A DNA stretch of 64,000 nucleotides, from contig NZ_JARVWQ010000001.1 in NCBI RefSeq assembly GCF_029846255.1, positions 1,364,001 through 1,428,000 of the forward strand, written 5' to 3'. Position numbers and translations under genes: made by a program. Below the pieces are notes generated by a model, which made no database searches, was not told the origin of the DNA, and was given only the letters and a program-made list of their open reading frames with translations. This stretch comes from Amnibacterium sp. CER49 (GTDB lineage: Bacteria; Actinomycetota; Actinomycetes; Actinomycetales; Microbacteriaceae). Below, in pieces: positions 53,755 to 64,000 of this stretch. Within the stretch, counting starts at the first letter, position 1, and each line of letters opens with the position of its first letter.

Positions 53755-54281
53755 CGGGCCGCGAGCGCCGGCAGCTGCAGGGTCAGCCAGGGGCTGAAGG
53801 CCCAGGGCGCCGCCGCGACCGCGCTCGCGAGCTCGCCGGGGTCGACCCAGCGGTACTCGACGACCTCGTCGGGGTCCGGCAGCAGCTCGTCGTCCGTCCG
53901 GGCGGTGAAGACGGGGCACAGCTCGTTCTCGACGATGCCCGCCGCGTCGGTCGCGAGGTAGCGGAAGCCGGGCAGCGCGAGCTCGAGGTCGGTGAGGGTG
54001 ACGCCGAGCTCGTCGAGCGCGCGTCGCGCGACGGCGTCGCGGAGGTCCTCGGCGGGACCGGGGTGACCGCAGAACGAGTTCGTCCAGACGCCCGGCCACG
54101 TGCGCTTCGACAGCGCCCGGCGCGTGACGAGCAGCCGGCCCTCGCCGTCGGAGACGTGGCAGCTGAAGGCGAGGTGGAGGGGCGTGTCCGGGCCGTGCAC
54201 GGTCGCCTTGTCGGTCGTGCCGAGCACCGTGCCGTCGTCCGCGACGAGCACCACCTGTTCCCCGCCGCTCACCGTGCGCAC
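53751..54281 (-). CDS. idi: Isopentenyl-diphosphate delta-isomerase, type I
   Basis: 176 residues from a GTG at 54281 (AAGGG upstream). Nudix-fold isomerase converting IPP to DMAPP: catalytic Cys71 in NSFCGHP, and the glutamates of VENELCPVF (E118, E120) that complete the active site. N-terminal metal-ligand region [20 protein letters not shown]. It supplies DMAPP for the carotenoid genes divergent from it; such idi-crt clusters are typical of C50-carotenoid producers. The 108-bp spacer to crtB probably carries both promoters. Confidence 0.92.
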   Translation of the reverse strand: MRTVSGGEQVVLVADDGTVLGTTDKATVHGPDTPLHLAFSCHVSDGEGRLLVTRRALSKRTWPGVWTNSFCGHPGPAEDLRDAVARRALDELGVTLTDLELALPGFRYLATDAAGIVENELCPVFTARTDDELLPDPDEVVEYRWVDPGELASAVAAAPWAFSPWLTLQLPALAAR

Positions 54282-54389
54282 CGCTGTACCCTTGCCCTCG
54301 TGACCACTCGGCGCGCCCCCGGTCGGGGGCTCGCCGTGCCTCCGAGGGTAACCGGCACGGGTCCGCGTCCGGCGCGGGGCGCCTGACCG

Positions 54390-55268
54390 GTGCGCGGGAG
54401 TCCTCTGCAGCGCTACGACCGCGCTGCCGGCCGGTCCGCCGCCGTCGTCATCCGGCAGTACTCGACCTCGTTCGGGCTCGCGACGCGGCTGCTGCCCGCG
54501 GCGACGCGGGCGCACATCCGCAACGTCTACGCGCTCGTCCGCCTCGCCGACGAGGTCGTCGACGGGGTCGCGCACGAGTGCGGCCTGCCGGCCGAGGAGA
54601 TCGCAGCCGCCCTCGACGCGCTCGAGGAGGACACGTACCGCGCGATGCGCACGGGCTACAGCACGAACCTCGTCGTGCACGCCTTCGGCGCGACGGCCCG
54701 CGCGGTGGGCATCGAGGAGCGGATCGTGCGGCCGTTCTTCGCCTCGATGCGCATGGACGTCGACCTCACGGCGCACACGCCCGAGTCGTTCTCCCGCTAC
54801 GTCGACGGGTCCGCCGAGGTCGTCGGGCTCATGTGCCTCCGTGTCTTCTGCGCCGCCGGGCCACGGCCGAGCGACGACGAGCTGGCGCGGCTCGAGTCGG
54901 GTGCGCGCCGCCTCGGGGCCGCCTTCCAGAAGGTGAACTTCCTGCGCGACCTCGCGGCCGACGCCGACGGGCTCGGGCGCGCCTACTTCCCCGGCGTCGA
55001 GCCCGATCGGCTCGACGAGGCGGAGAAGCGGCGGCTGCTCGACGACATCGACGACGACCTCAGGGCGGCCGCCGCCGCCCTGCCGCTGCTGCAGCCCGGA
55101 CCACGCCGGGCCGTGGGCCTCGCGCACGCGCTGTTCGCCGAGCTCGCCGATCGGCTCCGTGCGACGCCCGCCCATGAGCTGCGCCGGCGGCGCGTCCGGG
55201 TGCCCGACCCCGTGAAGGCGCGCCTCGCGGTGCTCGCCGTCGCGGGACGCCTGCCGAGGGCCTCGTGA
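54390..55268 (+). CDS. crtB: Phytoene synthase
   Basis: 292 residues. Head-to-head condensation of two GGPP molecules to phytoene. First Asp-rich motif in VYALVRLADEVVDG, second in KVNFLRDLAADADGLGRAYFPG. Start GTG at 54390. Overlaps crtI by 4 bp. The gene for GGPP synthase (crtE), usually the first gene of such clusters, does not precede it here. Confidence 0.93.
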   Translation: MRGSPLQRYDRAAGRSAAVVIRQYSTSFGLATRLLPAATRAHIRNVYALVRLADEVVDGVAHECGLPAEEIAAALDALEEDTYRAMRTGYSTNLVVHAFGATARAVGIEERIVRPFFASMRMDVDLTAHTPESFSRYVDGSAEVVGLMCLRVFCAAGPRPSDDELARLESGARRLGAAFQKVNFLRDLAADADGLGRAYFPGVEPDRLDEAEKRRLLDDIDDDLRAAAAALPLLQPGPRRAVGLAHALFAELADRLRATPAHELRRRRVRVPDPVKARLAVLAVAGRLPRAS

Positions 55269-56881
55269 GCGTGCGGCGCGCGGTCGTCATCGGCGGCGGC
55301 ATCAGCGGGCTCGCGACCGCCGCGCTGCTCGCCGAGGAGGGCTGGGCCGTCACGGTGCTCGAGGCGGCCGAGTCGGTCGGCGGCCGCGCGGGCGAGTGGC
55401 GGCACGACGGCTTCCGCTTCGAGACGGGCCCGTCGTGGTACCTCATGCCCGAGGTGTTCGACCACTTCTTCCGGCTGCTCGGCACGAGCGCCGACGAGCA
55501 GCTGCGGCTGCGGAAGCTCGACCCCGGCTACCGGGTCGTGTTCGAGCCCGGGAACGGCCGCCGCGCCGAGGTCGTCGACGTCGAGGGCGACCGTGAGCGC
55601 AACCTCGCCATGGCCGAGCGGCTCGAGCCGGGTGCCGGCCCGCGCCTCGCCGCGTACCTCGACTCGGCGAGATGGGTGTACGACACCGCGAAGCGCTACT
55701 TCCTCTACACGACCTTCGCCGACCTGAAGCCGCTGCTCGTGCCGGAGGTGGTGCGCGGCCTGCCGCGCCTCGTGCCGATGCTCGCGCTGTCGCTGCACCG
55801 CTTCGTCACGCGGCGCTTCAGCGACAGCCGGCTCGCCCGGATCCTGCAGTACCCCGCCGTGTTCCTCGGCAGCTCGCCGTACGACACCCCCGGCATGTAC
55901 CACCTGATGAGCGCGCTCGACCTCGAGGGCGGCGTGCTCTACCCGGAGGGCGGCATCCGCGCCCTCATCGACGCCGTCGAGCGGGTCGCGGTGCAGCGGG
56001 GCGTCGAGATCCGCACCGGTACGCCTGCGGCGCGGATCCTCACCCGCGGCACCGTGGGCGGGCGCCCGGTCGTGGCAGGGGTCCGCACCGTCGACGGCGA
56101 CGAGCTGCCCGCCGACGTCGTCGTGTCGGCGATGGACCTCGAGGCGGCCGAGCGCACCCTGCTGCCGCCCGCCCTGCGCACGTACGACGCCGACTGGTGG
56201 GCGAAGCGCACCCCCGGCCCGAGCGCCGTGCTCCTGCTGCTCGGCGTCCGCGGGCGGCTGCCGCAGCTGCTGCACCACACGCTGCTCTTCACGGACGACT
56301 GGCGGTCGAACTTCGCCGCGGTCATGCCCCGTCGTGGGCGTCCCGTGCCGCCGCTGCCCGACCGGGTGTCGCTCTACGTCTGCCGCCCGAGCGCCACCGA
56401 CGACGTCGCGCCCGAGGGCGACGAGAACCTCTTCGTGCTCGTCCCCGTCCGCGCCGACCCCGGCATGGGGCGCGGCGGCGTCGACGGCGGCGGCTCCCCG
56501 GAGGTCGAGCGGGTGGCGGACGCCGCGATCGACCAGATCGCCGACTGGCTCGAGGTGCCCGACCTCCGCGAGCGCGTCGTCGTGCGCCGCACCATCGGGC
56601 CCGGCGACTTCGCCGGCGACCTCGCCGCCTGGCACGGCACCGCCCTCGGCCCGGCGCACACGCTGGCGCAGAGCGCGCTGCTCCGCGCCGGCAACGCGAG
56701 CCGCCGCGTCGGCGGCCTCTACTTCGCGGGCGGCTCCACCATCCCCGGGATCGGCCTGCCGATGTGCGTCATCAGTGCGGAGCTCGTGGTGAAGCGGCTC
56801 CGCGGCGACACGAGCGCCGGGCCGCTGCCCGAGCCGCTCCGCTCCGCGGTCGTGCCCGCCGAGCCGCTGCCCGTGCCGTGA
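55265..56881 (+). CDS. crtI: Phytoene desaturase
   Basis: 538 residues. FAD-binding N-terminus VIGGGISGLATAALLAEEGWAVTVLEA, then FETGPSWYLMPEVF, and the C-terminal signature GLYFAGGSTIPGIGLPMCVISAELV. It introduces the four double bonds that turn phytoene into lycopene. The GTG start overlaps crtB and the stop overlaps the first cyclase gene, both by 4 bp. Confidence 0.94.
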   Translation: MSVRRAVVIGGGISGLATAALLAEEGWAVTVLEAAESVGGRAGEWRHDGFRFETGPSWYLMPEVFDHFFRLLGTSADEQLRLRKLDPGYRVVFEPGNGRRAEVVDVEGDRERNLAMAERLEPGAGPRLAAYLDSARWVYDTAKRYFLYTTFADLKPLLVPEVVRGLPRLVPMLALSLHRFVTRRFSDSRLARILQYPAVFLGSSPYDTPGMYHLMSALDLEGGVLYPEGGIRALIDAVERVAVQRGVEIRTGTPAARILTRGTVGGRPVVAGVRTVDGDELPADVVVSAMDLEAAERTLLPPALRTYDADWWAKRTPGPSAVLLLLGVRGRLPQLLHHTLLFTDDWRSNFAAVMPRRGRPVPPLPDRVSLYVCRPSATDDVAPEGDENLFVLVPVRADPGMGRGGVDGGGSPEVERVADAAIDQIADWLEVPDLRERVVVRRTIGPGDFAGDLAAWHGTALGPAHTLAQSALLRAGNASRRVGGLYFAGGSTIPGIGLPMCVISAELVVKRLRGDTSAGPLPEPLRSAVVPAEPLPVP

Positions 56882-57204
56882 ACGTCCTGTACCTCGCGGC
56901 CCTCGCGGTCTCGAGCGCGGGCCTGCTCGCGCTCGACGCGCGCTTGCGCCTCGCCGTCTTCCGGTTCCCCCGCCGTGCGGCCGTGGTGCTCGCGATCGCG
57001 ATCGCCGGCTTCCTCGCCTGGGACCTCGCGGGCATCGCGCTCGGCATCTTCTTCGAGGGGAACCGGGCGCTGCTCGTCGGCGTGGACCTCGCGCCGGAGC
57101 TGCCGCTCGAGGAGGTGTTCTTCCTCCTGCTGCTCACCCTGACCGCGCTCGAGGCGTTCGCCGTCACCGCCCGGCTGCTCGAGCGACGGGACGGCGTGCG
57201 GTGA
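56878..57204 (+). CDS. crtYe: C50 carotenoid epsilon-cyclase subunit (CrtYe-like)
   Basis: 108 residues from the GTG at 56878, three membrane helices. Contains PELPLEEVFFLLLLTLTALEAF, the conserved cyclase motif with paired glutamates. One half of the heterodimeric lycopene-type cyclase found in Corynebacterium, Micrococcus and Microbacteriaceae. Overlaps both neighbours. Whether the ring is epsilon, beta or gamma cannot be told from sequence by eye. Confidence 0.88.
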   Translation: MNVLYLAALAVSSAGLLALDARLRLAVFRFPRRAAVVLAIAIAGFLAWDLAGIALGIFFEGNRALLVGVDLAPELPLEEVFFLLLLTLTALEAFAVTARLLERRDGVR

Positions 57205-57506
57205 CCACCTACCTGCTCCTCGCGCTCGGCGTGCTCGTGCCGGTCGGGGCGGTGTCGCTCGTCGTGCTGGTGCGCGCCGGGCGGCCCGTGCTCCTGCCGG
57301 CGCTCGCGGCGCTCGCCGTGCTGCTCGTGCTCACCGCCTGCTTCGACTCGGTGATCGTGGGCCTCGGCATCGTCGGCTACGACGGGTCGCGCATCCTCGG
57401 CCTCCGGGTGGGCGCGGCGCCCGTCGAGGACTTCGCGTACCCCGTCGCGGCCGCGCTCGGGATCCCCGCGCTCTGGACCGTGCTCGGTGCGCACCGGAGG
57501 TCGTGA
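57201..57506 (+). CDS. crtYf: C50 carotenoid cyclase subunit (CrtYf-like)
   Basis: 101 residues, three helices (TYLLLALGVLVPVGAVSLVVLV, LLPALAALAVLLVLTACFDSVIVGL, VEDFAYPVAAALGIPALWTVL). The motif GAAPVEDFAYPVAAAL matches the second cyclase subunit, which carries the other acidic residues of the active site. Overlaps crtYe by 4 bp; crtEb begins one base after its stop. Confidence 0.88.
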   Translation: MTTYLLLALGVLVPVGAVSLVVLVRAGRPVLLPALAALAVLLVLTACFDSVIVGLGIVGYDGSRILGLRVGAAPVEDFAYPVAAALGIPALWTVLGAHRRS

Positions 57507-57507
57507 C

Positions 57508-58368
57508 GTGCTGCAGCAGGTGCTCACCTCGTCGCGGCCGCTGTCCTGGGTGAACACGGCGTACCCCTTCGCCCTCGCGCTGCTGCTGCTCGAGCGACCC
57601 GTTCACCCGGTGCTGCTCGTGCTCGGCGTCGTCTACTTCCTCGTGCCCTACAACATCGCGATGTACGGCATCAACGACGTCTTCGACTACGAGTCCGACC
57701 TGCGCAACCCGCGCAAGGGCGGCGTCGAGGGCGCCGTGCTCGCGCCGCGCCTGCACCGCACCGTGCTCGTCGCCTCGGTCGTCACGAACGTGCCGTTCCT
57801 CGTCGCGCTGCTGCTGCTCGGCGGCTGGCCGTCGCGGATCGTGCTCCTCGTCTCCGTGTTCGCGGTCGTCGCCTACAGCGCGCCCGGCCTCCGCTTCAAG
57901 GAGCGGCCCGTGCTCGACTCGATCACCTCGGCGACGCACTTCGTGAGCCCCGCCGTCTACGCCGCCGCGCTCGCGGACCGGCCCCTCGACGCCCGCGCGC
58001 TGCTGCTCCTCGCCGCGTTCTTCGCCTGGGGGATGGCAAGCCACGCGTTCGGGGCGGTGCAGGACGTGCCCGCCGACCGCGAGGCGGGGATCGACTCGAT
58101 CGCGACCGTGCTCGGCGCCCGCCGGACGGTCGCGTTCGCCGCGTCGCTCTACGCGGTCGCAGGCGTCCTCGCGCTGCTCTCCGGCTGGCCGACCGCCCTC
58201 ACCGCGCTCCTCGCGATCCCCTACCTCGCGATGGTGGTGCCGTTCCTCTCGATCGACGACGGCACGGCCGAGCGGGCGAACCGCGGCTGGCGGCGGTTCC
58301 TCGGCATCAACTACGGCGCCGGCGCCTTCGTCACGATCCTCGCGCTCGCCGCGAGCGTCTACGGCTGA
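57508..58368 (+). CDS. crtEb: Lycopene elongase / UbiA-type prenyltransferase (CrtEb-like)
   Basis: 286 residues from the GTG at 57508, chosen because GGAGG lies 7 nt upstream (an earlier in-frame GTG at 57487 lies inside crtYf). About eight helices. First Asp-rich motif in YGINDVFDYESDLRNPRKGG, second in GAVQDVPADREAGIDSIATVLG. It adds DMAPP-derived C5 units to both ends of lycopene, giving the C50 skeleton later cyclised by CrtYe/f (as in decaprenoxanthin or sarcinaxanthin). Confidence 0.9.
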   Translation: MLQQVLTSSRPLSWVNTAYPFALALLLLERPVHPVLLVLGVVYFLVPYNIAMYGINDVFDYESDLRNPRKGGVEGAVLAPRLHRTVLVASVVTNVPFLVALLLLGGWPSRIVLLVSVFAVVAYSAPGLRFKERPVLDSITSATHFVSPAVYAAALADRPLDARALLLLAAFFAWGMASHAFGAVQDVPADREAGIDSIATVLGARRTVAFAASLYAVAGVLALLSGWPTALTALLAIPYLAMVVPFLSIDDGTAERANRGWRRFLGINYGAGAFVTILALAASVYG

Positions 58369-58391
58369 CCGCGGTCCTTCCCGCGCGCAGA

Positions 58392-58895
58392 ATGGGTTCC
58401 ATGGGGAACCGCCGCCGCGTCGAGCCGGGTCCGGGGCAGGAGTCGGTGTGGGACTACCCGCGGCCGCCGCGGGTCGAGCCGGTCGCGGACCGCGTGCGCA
58501 TCGAGCTCGGCGGCCGGGTGATCGCCGACACGACCGACGCGCTGCGGGTGCTCGAGACGAGTCACCCGCCCGTGTACTACCTGCCGCGGGAGGCGTTCAC
58601 GGCCGAGCTGACGCCCGCGCCGGGCGCGAGCTTCTGCGAGTTCAAGGGCGCCGCGCGCTACCTCACGCTCACGGCGGGCGACGCCCGGGCCGAGGGCGCC
58701 GCCTGGACGTACCCGTCGCCGTCCCGCGGCTACGAGTCGCTCGCCGGCCGCATCGCGGTCTACCCGTCGCGCATGGACCGCTGCGAGGTCGCCGGCGAGA
58801 CCGTGACGCCGCAGGAGGGGGACTTCTACGGCGGCTGGATCACCGCGAAGGTCGTCGGACCCTTCAAGGGCGGCGCCGGCACCTTCGGCTGGTGA
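58392..58895 (+). CDS. DUF427 domain protein
   Basis: 167 residues (164 if the ATG at 58401 is used). Single DUF427 beta-rich domain: RIELGGRVIADTTDALRVLETSHPPVYYLPREAF, FCEFKGAARYLTL, and the C-terminal VAGETVTPQEGDFYGGWITAKVVGPFKGGAGTFGW, characteristic of the family. It is a soluble cytoplasmic protein of unknown biochemical role. A CAGAAT hexamer 7 nt before the second ATG suggests a leaderless start at 58401. Confidence 0.87.
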   Translation: MGSMGNRRRVEPGPGQESVWDYPRPPRVEPVADRVRIELGGRVIADTTDALRVLETSHPPVYYLPREAFTAELTPAPGASFCEFKGAARYLTLTAGDARAEGAAWTYPSPSRGYESLAGRIAVYPSRMDRCEVAGETVTPQEGDFYGGWITAKVVGPFKGGAGTFGW

Positions 58896-58953
58896 CGGCG
58901 GATCGCGGCGCTCCGCACGACGGGCGCGTGAGAAGGCGGGAGAATCCTCTGCC

Positions 58954-59844
58954 GTGAGCACCGATCGCACCCAGCTCGGCATCGACCCGTCCGCCTGCTA
59001 CCGCCATCCGGACCGGACGAGCTGGACGCTCTGCGACCGCTGCGGGCGCACGATCTGCCCGGAGTGCCAGATCCTGTCGCCCGGCGGGGTGAACTGCGCG
59101 GTGTGCGTCGCCGAGACCGGCGGCTCGGTGCAGTGGCAGCCGGCGGCATCCCGGCCGGCCCCGAAGCGGCGCCCCGCGGTCCTGAAGCGGACGAGCACCC
59201 GTCGCCGCGTCCTCGCGGGAAGCGGGAGCGGGCGGCCGACCGCCGCCTGGACCGTGCTCGGGGTCGCGGCCGCGCTGTGGGTCATCGGCTTCGTCACGGC
59301 CGACCTCCCCGTGCGCCTGCTGGCCGCCTACGAGCCGTACGGCTGGCAGCTGTGGCGCTTCGTGACCGCGCCCCTCGTGTCCCCCTCGGGCCTGAGCGGC
59401 ATCGTGGGCTTCGCGCTGACCGCGCTGTTCTGGGCCCTCACCGCGCCCCAGGCCGAGCGGATCATCGGCGTGCGGCGGTTCCTCGCGGTGCTCGGCGTCT
59501 CGACCGTGCTCAGCTCCGCGGCGGCGCTGCTGTCCGGGCAGGCGGCCTACGGCCTCTCGGGGCCCCTGTTCGGCGTGTTCGCGGCGACGCTCGTGATCGT
59601 CTGGAGCGACGTGCCGACGCGCACCCGGTTCCTCGTGATGATCGGCGTGAACCTGCTGCTCATCCTCCTGCTCGGCGGCTCGGGGCTCGCGACCGTGGTC
59701 GGCGGCCTGCTCGGCGGCGCCGGCGCCCTCGCGCTGCTCCGGCGCAACGACGACCGCCCGCTGCCGAAGCCGTGGACGCCGCAGACGATCCTGATCGGCG
59801 GCAGCGCGCTGCTCGCCGTGCTGGCGGCGCTCTCCGCGTCATGA
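58954..59844 (+). CDS. Rhomboid-family membrane protein with N-terminal zinc finger, probable pseudoprotease
   Basis: 296 residues. N-terminal cytoplasmic zinc-finger-like part (CYRHPDRTSWTLCDRCGRTICPECQ, then NCAVCV) typical of actinobacterial rhomboids. Six helices follow, including the catalytic serine motif YGLSGPLFGVFAA. The last helix, where active rhomboids have a His-Gly pair, reads LATVVGGLLGGAGALALL and has no histidine. The serine is thus kept but its partner histidine is lost, so cleavage activity is doubtful. Stop converges with the MFS gene 17 bp away. Confidence 0.82.
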   Translation: MSTDRTQLGIDPSACYRHPDRTSWTLCDRCGRTICPECQILSPGGVNCAVCVAETGGSVQWQPAASRPAPKRRPAVLKRTSTRRRVLAGSGSGRPTAAWTVLGVAAALWVIGFVTADLPVRLLAAYEPYGWQLWRFVTAPLVSPSGLSGIVGFALTALFWALTAPQAERIIGVRRFLAVLGVSTVLSSAAALLSGQAAYGLSGPLFGVFAATLVIVWSDVPTRTRFLVMIGVNLLLILLLGGSGLATVVGGLLGGAGALALLRRNDDRPLPKPWTPQTILIGGSALLAVLAALSAS

Positions 59845-59860
59845 CCGCCGCGCCGCGCGG

Positions 59861-61183
59861 TCAGGCGCGGACCGCGGCCCGCGTGCGGATCGGCAGCAGC
59901 AGCAGGAGCCCCGCGGCGAGCACGGCGACGATGCCGAGCACGCCGTACGCCTGGTCGCCGGCGAGCCCGGTGAACGCCGCGAACAGCGCCGGGGCGAGGA
60001 ACGTCGCGACGCGGCCCGTCGTCGCGTAGAGCCCGAAGAGCTCGCCCTGGCGCTGCGGCGGCGCGAGCCGCGCGAGCAGCGAGCGGCTCGCGGACTGCGC
60101 GGGACCGACGAACACGCAGAGCAGCAGGCCGCAGATCCAGAAGGCGCCCTGGCCCGCCCCGCGGGCGAGGAACACCGCGAGCCCGGTGATCACGAGGCCC
60201 GTGAGGGCGGTGACGATGACCGCCTTCGGCCCGAACCGGTCGTCGAACCGGCCGGACACGAGCGTGCTCGCGCCCGCCACGACGTTCGCGGCGACGCCGA
60301 AGATCAGCACCTGTCCGAAGCCGAACCCGAACACCGTCGAAGCGATCACCGCGCCGAAGGTGAAGACCCCGGTGAGGCCGTCGCGGAACACTGCGCTCGC
60401 GACGAGGAAGCCGAGCAGCGGCCGGTCGGTGCGCCAGAGGTGCGCCACGTCGGCCCCGAGCTTGCGGTACGCCGACAGGATCCCGCGGCGCGGCAGATCC
60501 GCCGCGGGGCGCTCGTCGGGCACGGCGAGCAGCACCGGCACCGCGAAGACCGCCGCCCACACCGCGCAGACGAGGGCGCAGAGCCGCACGCCGAGGCCGT
60601 CCGCCTGGGGCAGGTGCAGCAGCTGCGGGCCCTGCGGGATGAGCGTGACGTAGAGGAGCAGGAGCAGCACGATGCCGCCGAGGTACCCGGCAGCCCAGCC
60701 GACGGCGCTGATCCGGCCGATCGACCGCGGCGTGCTCACGGCGGGCAGCATCGCGTTGTAGTGCACGGTCGCCACCTCGTAGGCGATCGTGCCGACGGCG
60801 ACGAGCAGCACGCCCGCCAGGAACGCCGAGGGCGTGGGCCGGACGAGCGTCATCGCGAGCATCGCCACGACGACCACGGCCGTGCCGATCGCGAGGGGCC
60901 GGCGACGGCGGCCGGTGGCGTCGGATCGTTGCCCGAGCACGGGCGCGAGCACCGCGACGACGAGGCCGGCGACCGCGAGCCAGAGGCCGAGGCGCGTCGA
61001 CAGGTCGGCCTTCGCGCCGCGGAACGCCGCGGAGCCCGCGGGCAGCGCGGGGTCGACGAAGAGGTCGCTCGTCAGGTAGACGGTGAAGACGAAGGTCGTG
61101 ATCACCGCGTTGAACGCCGCGCCGCCCCAGTCCCAGGCCGCCCAGGCCACGACACGTCGGACCGGCGGGACGCTGATCGTCAC
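59861..61183 (-). CDS. UMF1-type MFS transporter
   Basis: 440 residues from the GTG at 61183 (TACCCT 7 nt upstream indicates a leaderless start; an in-frame start at 61225 lies upstream of this box). About 12 helices. The motif VAWAAWDWGGAAFNAVITTFVFTVYLTSDLF and the SAVGWAAGYLGG-like IGRISAVGWAAGYLGGIVLL are typical of the UMF1/Atg22-like family, which includes proposed amino acid exporters. Substrate unknown. Confidence 0.87.
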   Translation of the reverse strand: MTISVPPVRRVVAWAAWDWGGAAFNAVITTFVFTVYLTSDLFVDPALPAGSAAFRGAKADLSTRLGLWLAVAGLVVAVLAPVLGQRSDATGRRRRPLAIGTAVVVVAMLAMTLVRPTPSAFLAGVLLVAVGTIAYEVATVHYNAMLPAVSTPRSIGRISAVGWAAGYLGGIVLLLLLYVTLIPQGPQLLHLPQADGLGVRLCALVCAVWAAVFAVPVLLAVPDERPAADLPRRGILSAYRKLGADVAHLWRTDRPLLGFLVASAVFRDGLTGVFTFGAVIASTVFGFGFGQVLIFGVAANVVAGASTLVSGRFDDRFGPKAVIVTALTGLVITGLAVFLARGAGQGAFWICGLLLCVFVGPAQSASRSLLARLAPPQRQGELFGLYATTGRVATFLAPALFAAFTGLAGDQAYGVLGIVAVLAAGLLLLLPIRTRAAVRA

Positions 61184-61190
61184 GAGCGCC

Positions 61191-61196
61191 AGGGTA
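61191..61196 (-). promoter_or_regulatory. -10 box of the UMF1 gene (leaderless)
   Basis: TACCCT on the minus strand, 7 nt before the GTG at 61183; decides the start over the longer open frame. Confidence 0.5.
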
Positions 61197-61276
61197 GGGG
61201 CGCGCCGCAGCCCCGTCACCGCCACGATCGGGGGGATCGTCGCCGTGGGCCTCGGGAATGTTCCAGGCGCCTTGAG

Positions 61277-63864
<2,588 letters not shown>

Positions 63865-63866
63865 CC

Positions 63867-64000
63867 ATGGCCAGCCAGGACTGGTTCGAGAAGGACTTCT
63901 ACAAGGTCCTCGGCGTGGACAAGTCGGTCTCGCAGGCCGACCTGAAGAAGGCGTACCGACGGCTCGCCCGGCAGTACCACCCGGACTCCAACCCGGGGGA
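63867..64000 (+). CDS. dnaJ: Chaperone DnaJ, N-terminal part
   Basis: The first 44 residues are visible; the window ends inside the J domain. [21 protein letters not shown], then the helix [21 protein letters not shown] with the HPD motif that stimulates DnaK ATPase. Position after grpE and the opening [12 protein letters not shown] identify it as the DnaJ1 of the dnaK operon. Confidence 0.93.
   Translation, partial: MASQDWFEKDFYKVLGVDKSVSQADLKKAYRRLARQYHPDSNPG

Overview
This is a 64-kb stretch of a very GC-rich chromosome with GTG starts throughout, TANNNT-type -10 boxes that often sit about 7 nt before the start codon (leaderless genes), and four-base ATGA/GTGA gene overlaps. The gene order (rpmH-rnpA-yidD-yidC-jag-rsmG-parA-parB on one side; dnaA-dnaN-gnd-recF-DUF721-gyrB-gyrA-DUF3566-tRNA-Ile-tRNA-Ala on the other), an HspR/HAIR-controlled dnaK operon and a C50-carotenoid cluster point to an actinobacterium, most likely Microbacteriaceae. 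The window contains the replication origin: the dnaN-dnaA spacer carries two perfect DnaA boxes, and genes to the left run leftward while genes to the right run rightward.

Layout. 0-5 kb: the end of an S53 peptidase gene, a membrane-anchored FN3 protein, an MFS transporter and a GH31 alpha-xylosidase (yicI-like). 5.1-5.6 kb: tRNA-Ala and tRNA-Ile, plus a displaced second copy of the tRNA-Ala 3' half that looks like the scar of an integrated element. 5.6-17 kb: gyrase, recF, gnd, dnaN, oriC and dnaA. 17-22 kb: the rpmH-to-parB segment (ribosomal protein, RNase P, membrane insertion, 16S methylation, chromosome segregation). 22-29.6 kb: leftward ddl, an aminotransferase, thioredoxin/thioredoxin reductase, murJ and its DUF6049 partner; the last is apparently translated by coupling to a leaderless 13-codon ORF.

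29.7-37 kb: CCA-adding enzyme, rpsF-ssb-rpsR-rplI, dnaB, two small membrane proteins (one apparently starting at CTG) and purB. 37-44 kb: a small helical protein plus a helical-domain/alpha-beta hydrolase, a 4-TMS holin-like protein, a hisC-like aminotransferase, and the E1alpha-E1beta-E2 genes of a 2-oxoacid dehydrogenase. 44-48.3 kb: a zinc ABC transporter behind a Zur-box promoter, zur, then rpmB-rpmG-rpsN lacking zinc-ribbon cysteine pairs, and an HU gene.

48.4-53 kb: a CopD-CtaG copper/cytochrome-oxidase assembly protein, a PIF1-like helicase, two small membrane proteins and tRNA-Gly. 53-58.4 kb: dcd, divergent idi, and crtB-crtI-two-part cyclase-crtEb for a cyclic C50 carotenoid; no crtE is in the cluster. 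58.4-64 kb: DUF427, a rhomboid-like protein without the usual catalytic His, an MFS exporter, then dnaK-grpE-dnaJ (dnaJ cut by the window end). No rRNA, insertion sequence or CRISPR array was seen. Most of the window is conserved core genome; the accessory-looking parts are 0-5.3 kb and 37.4-39.4 kb.
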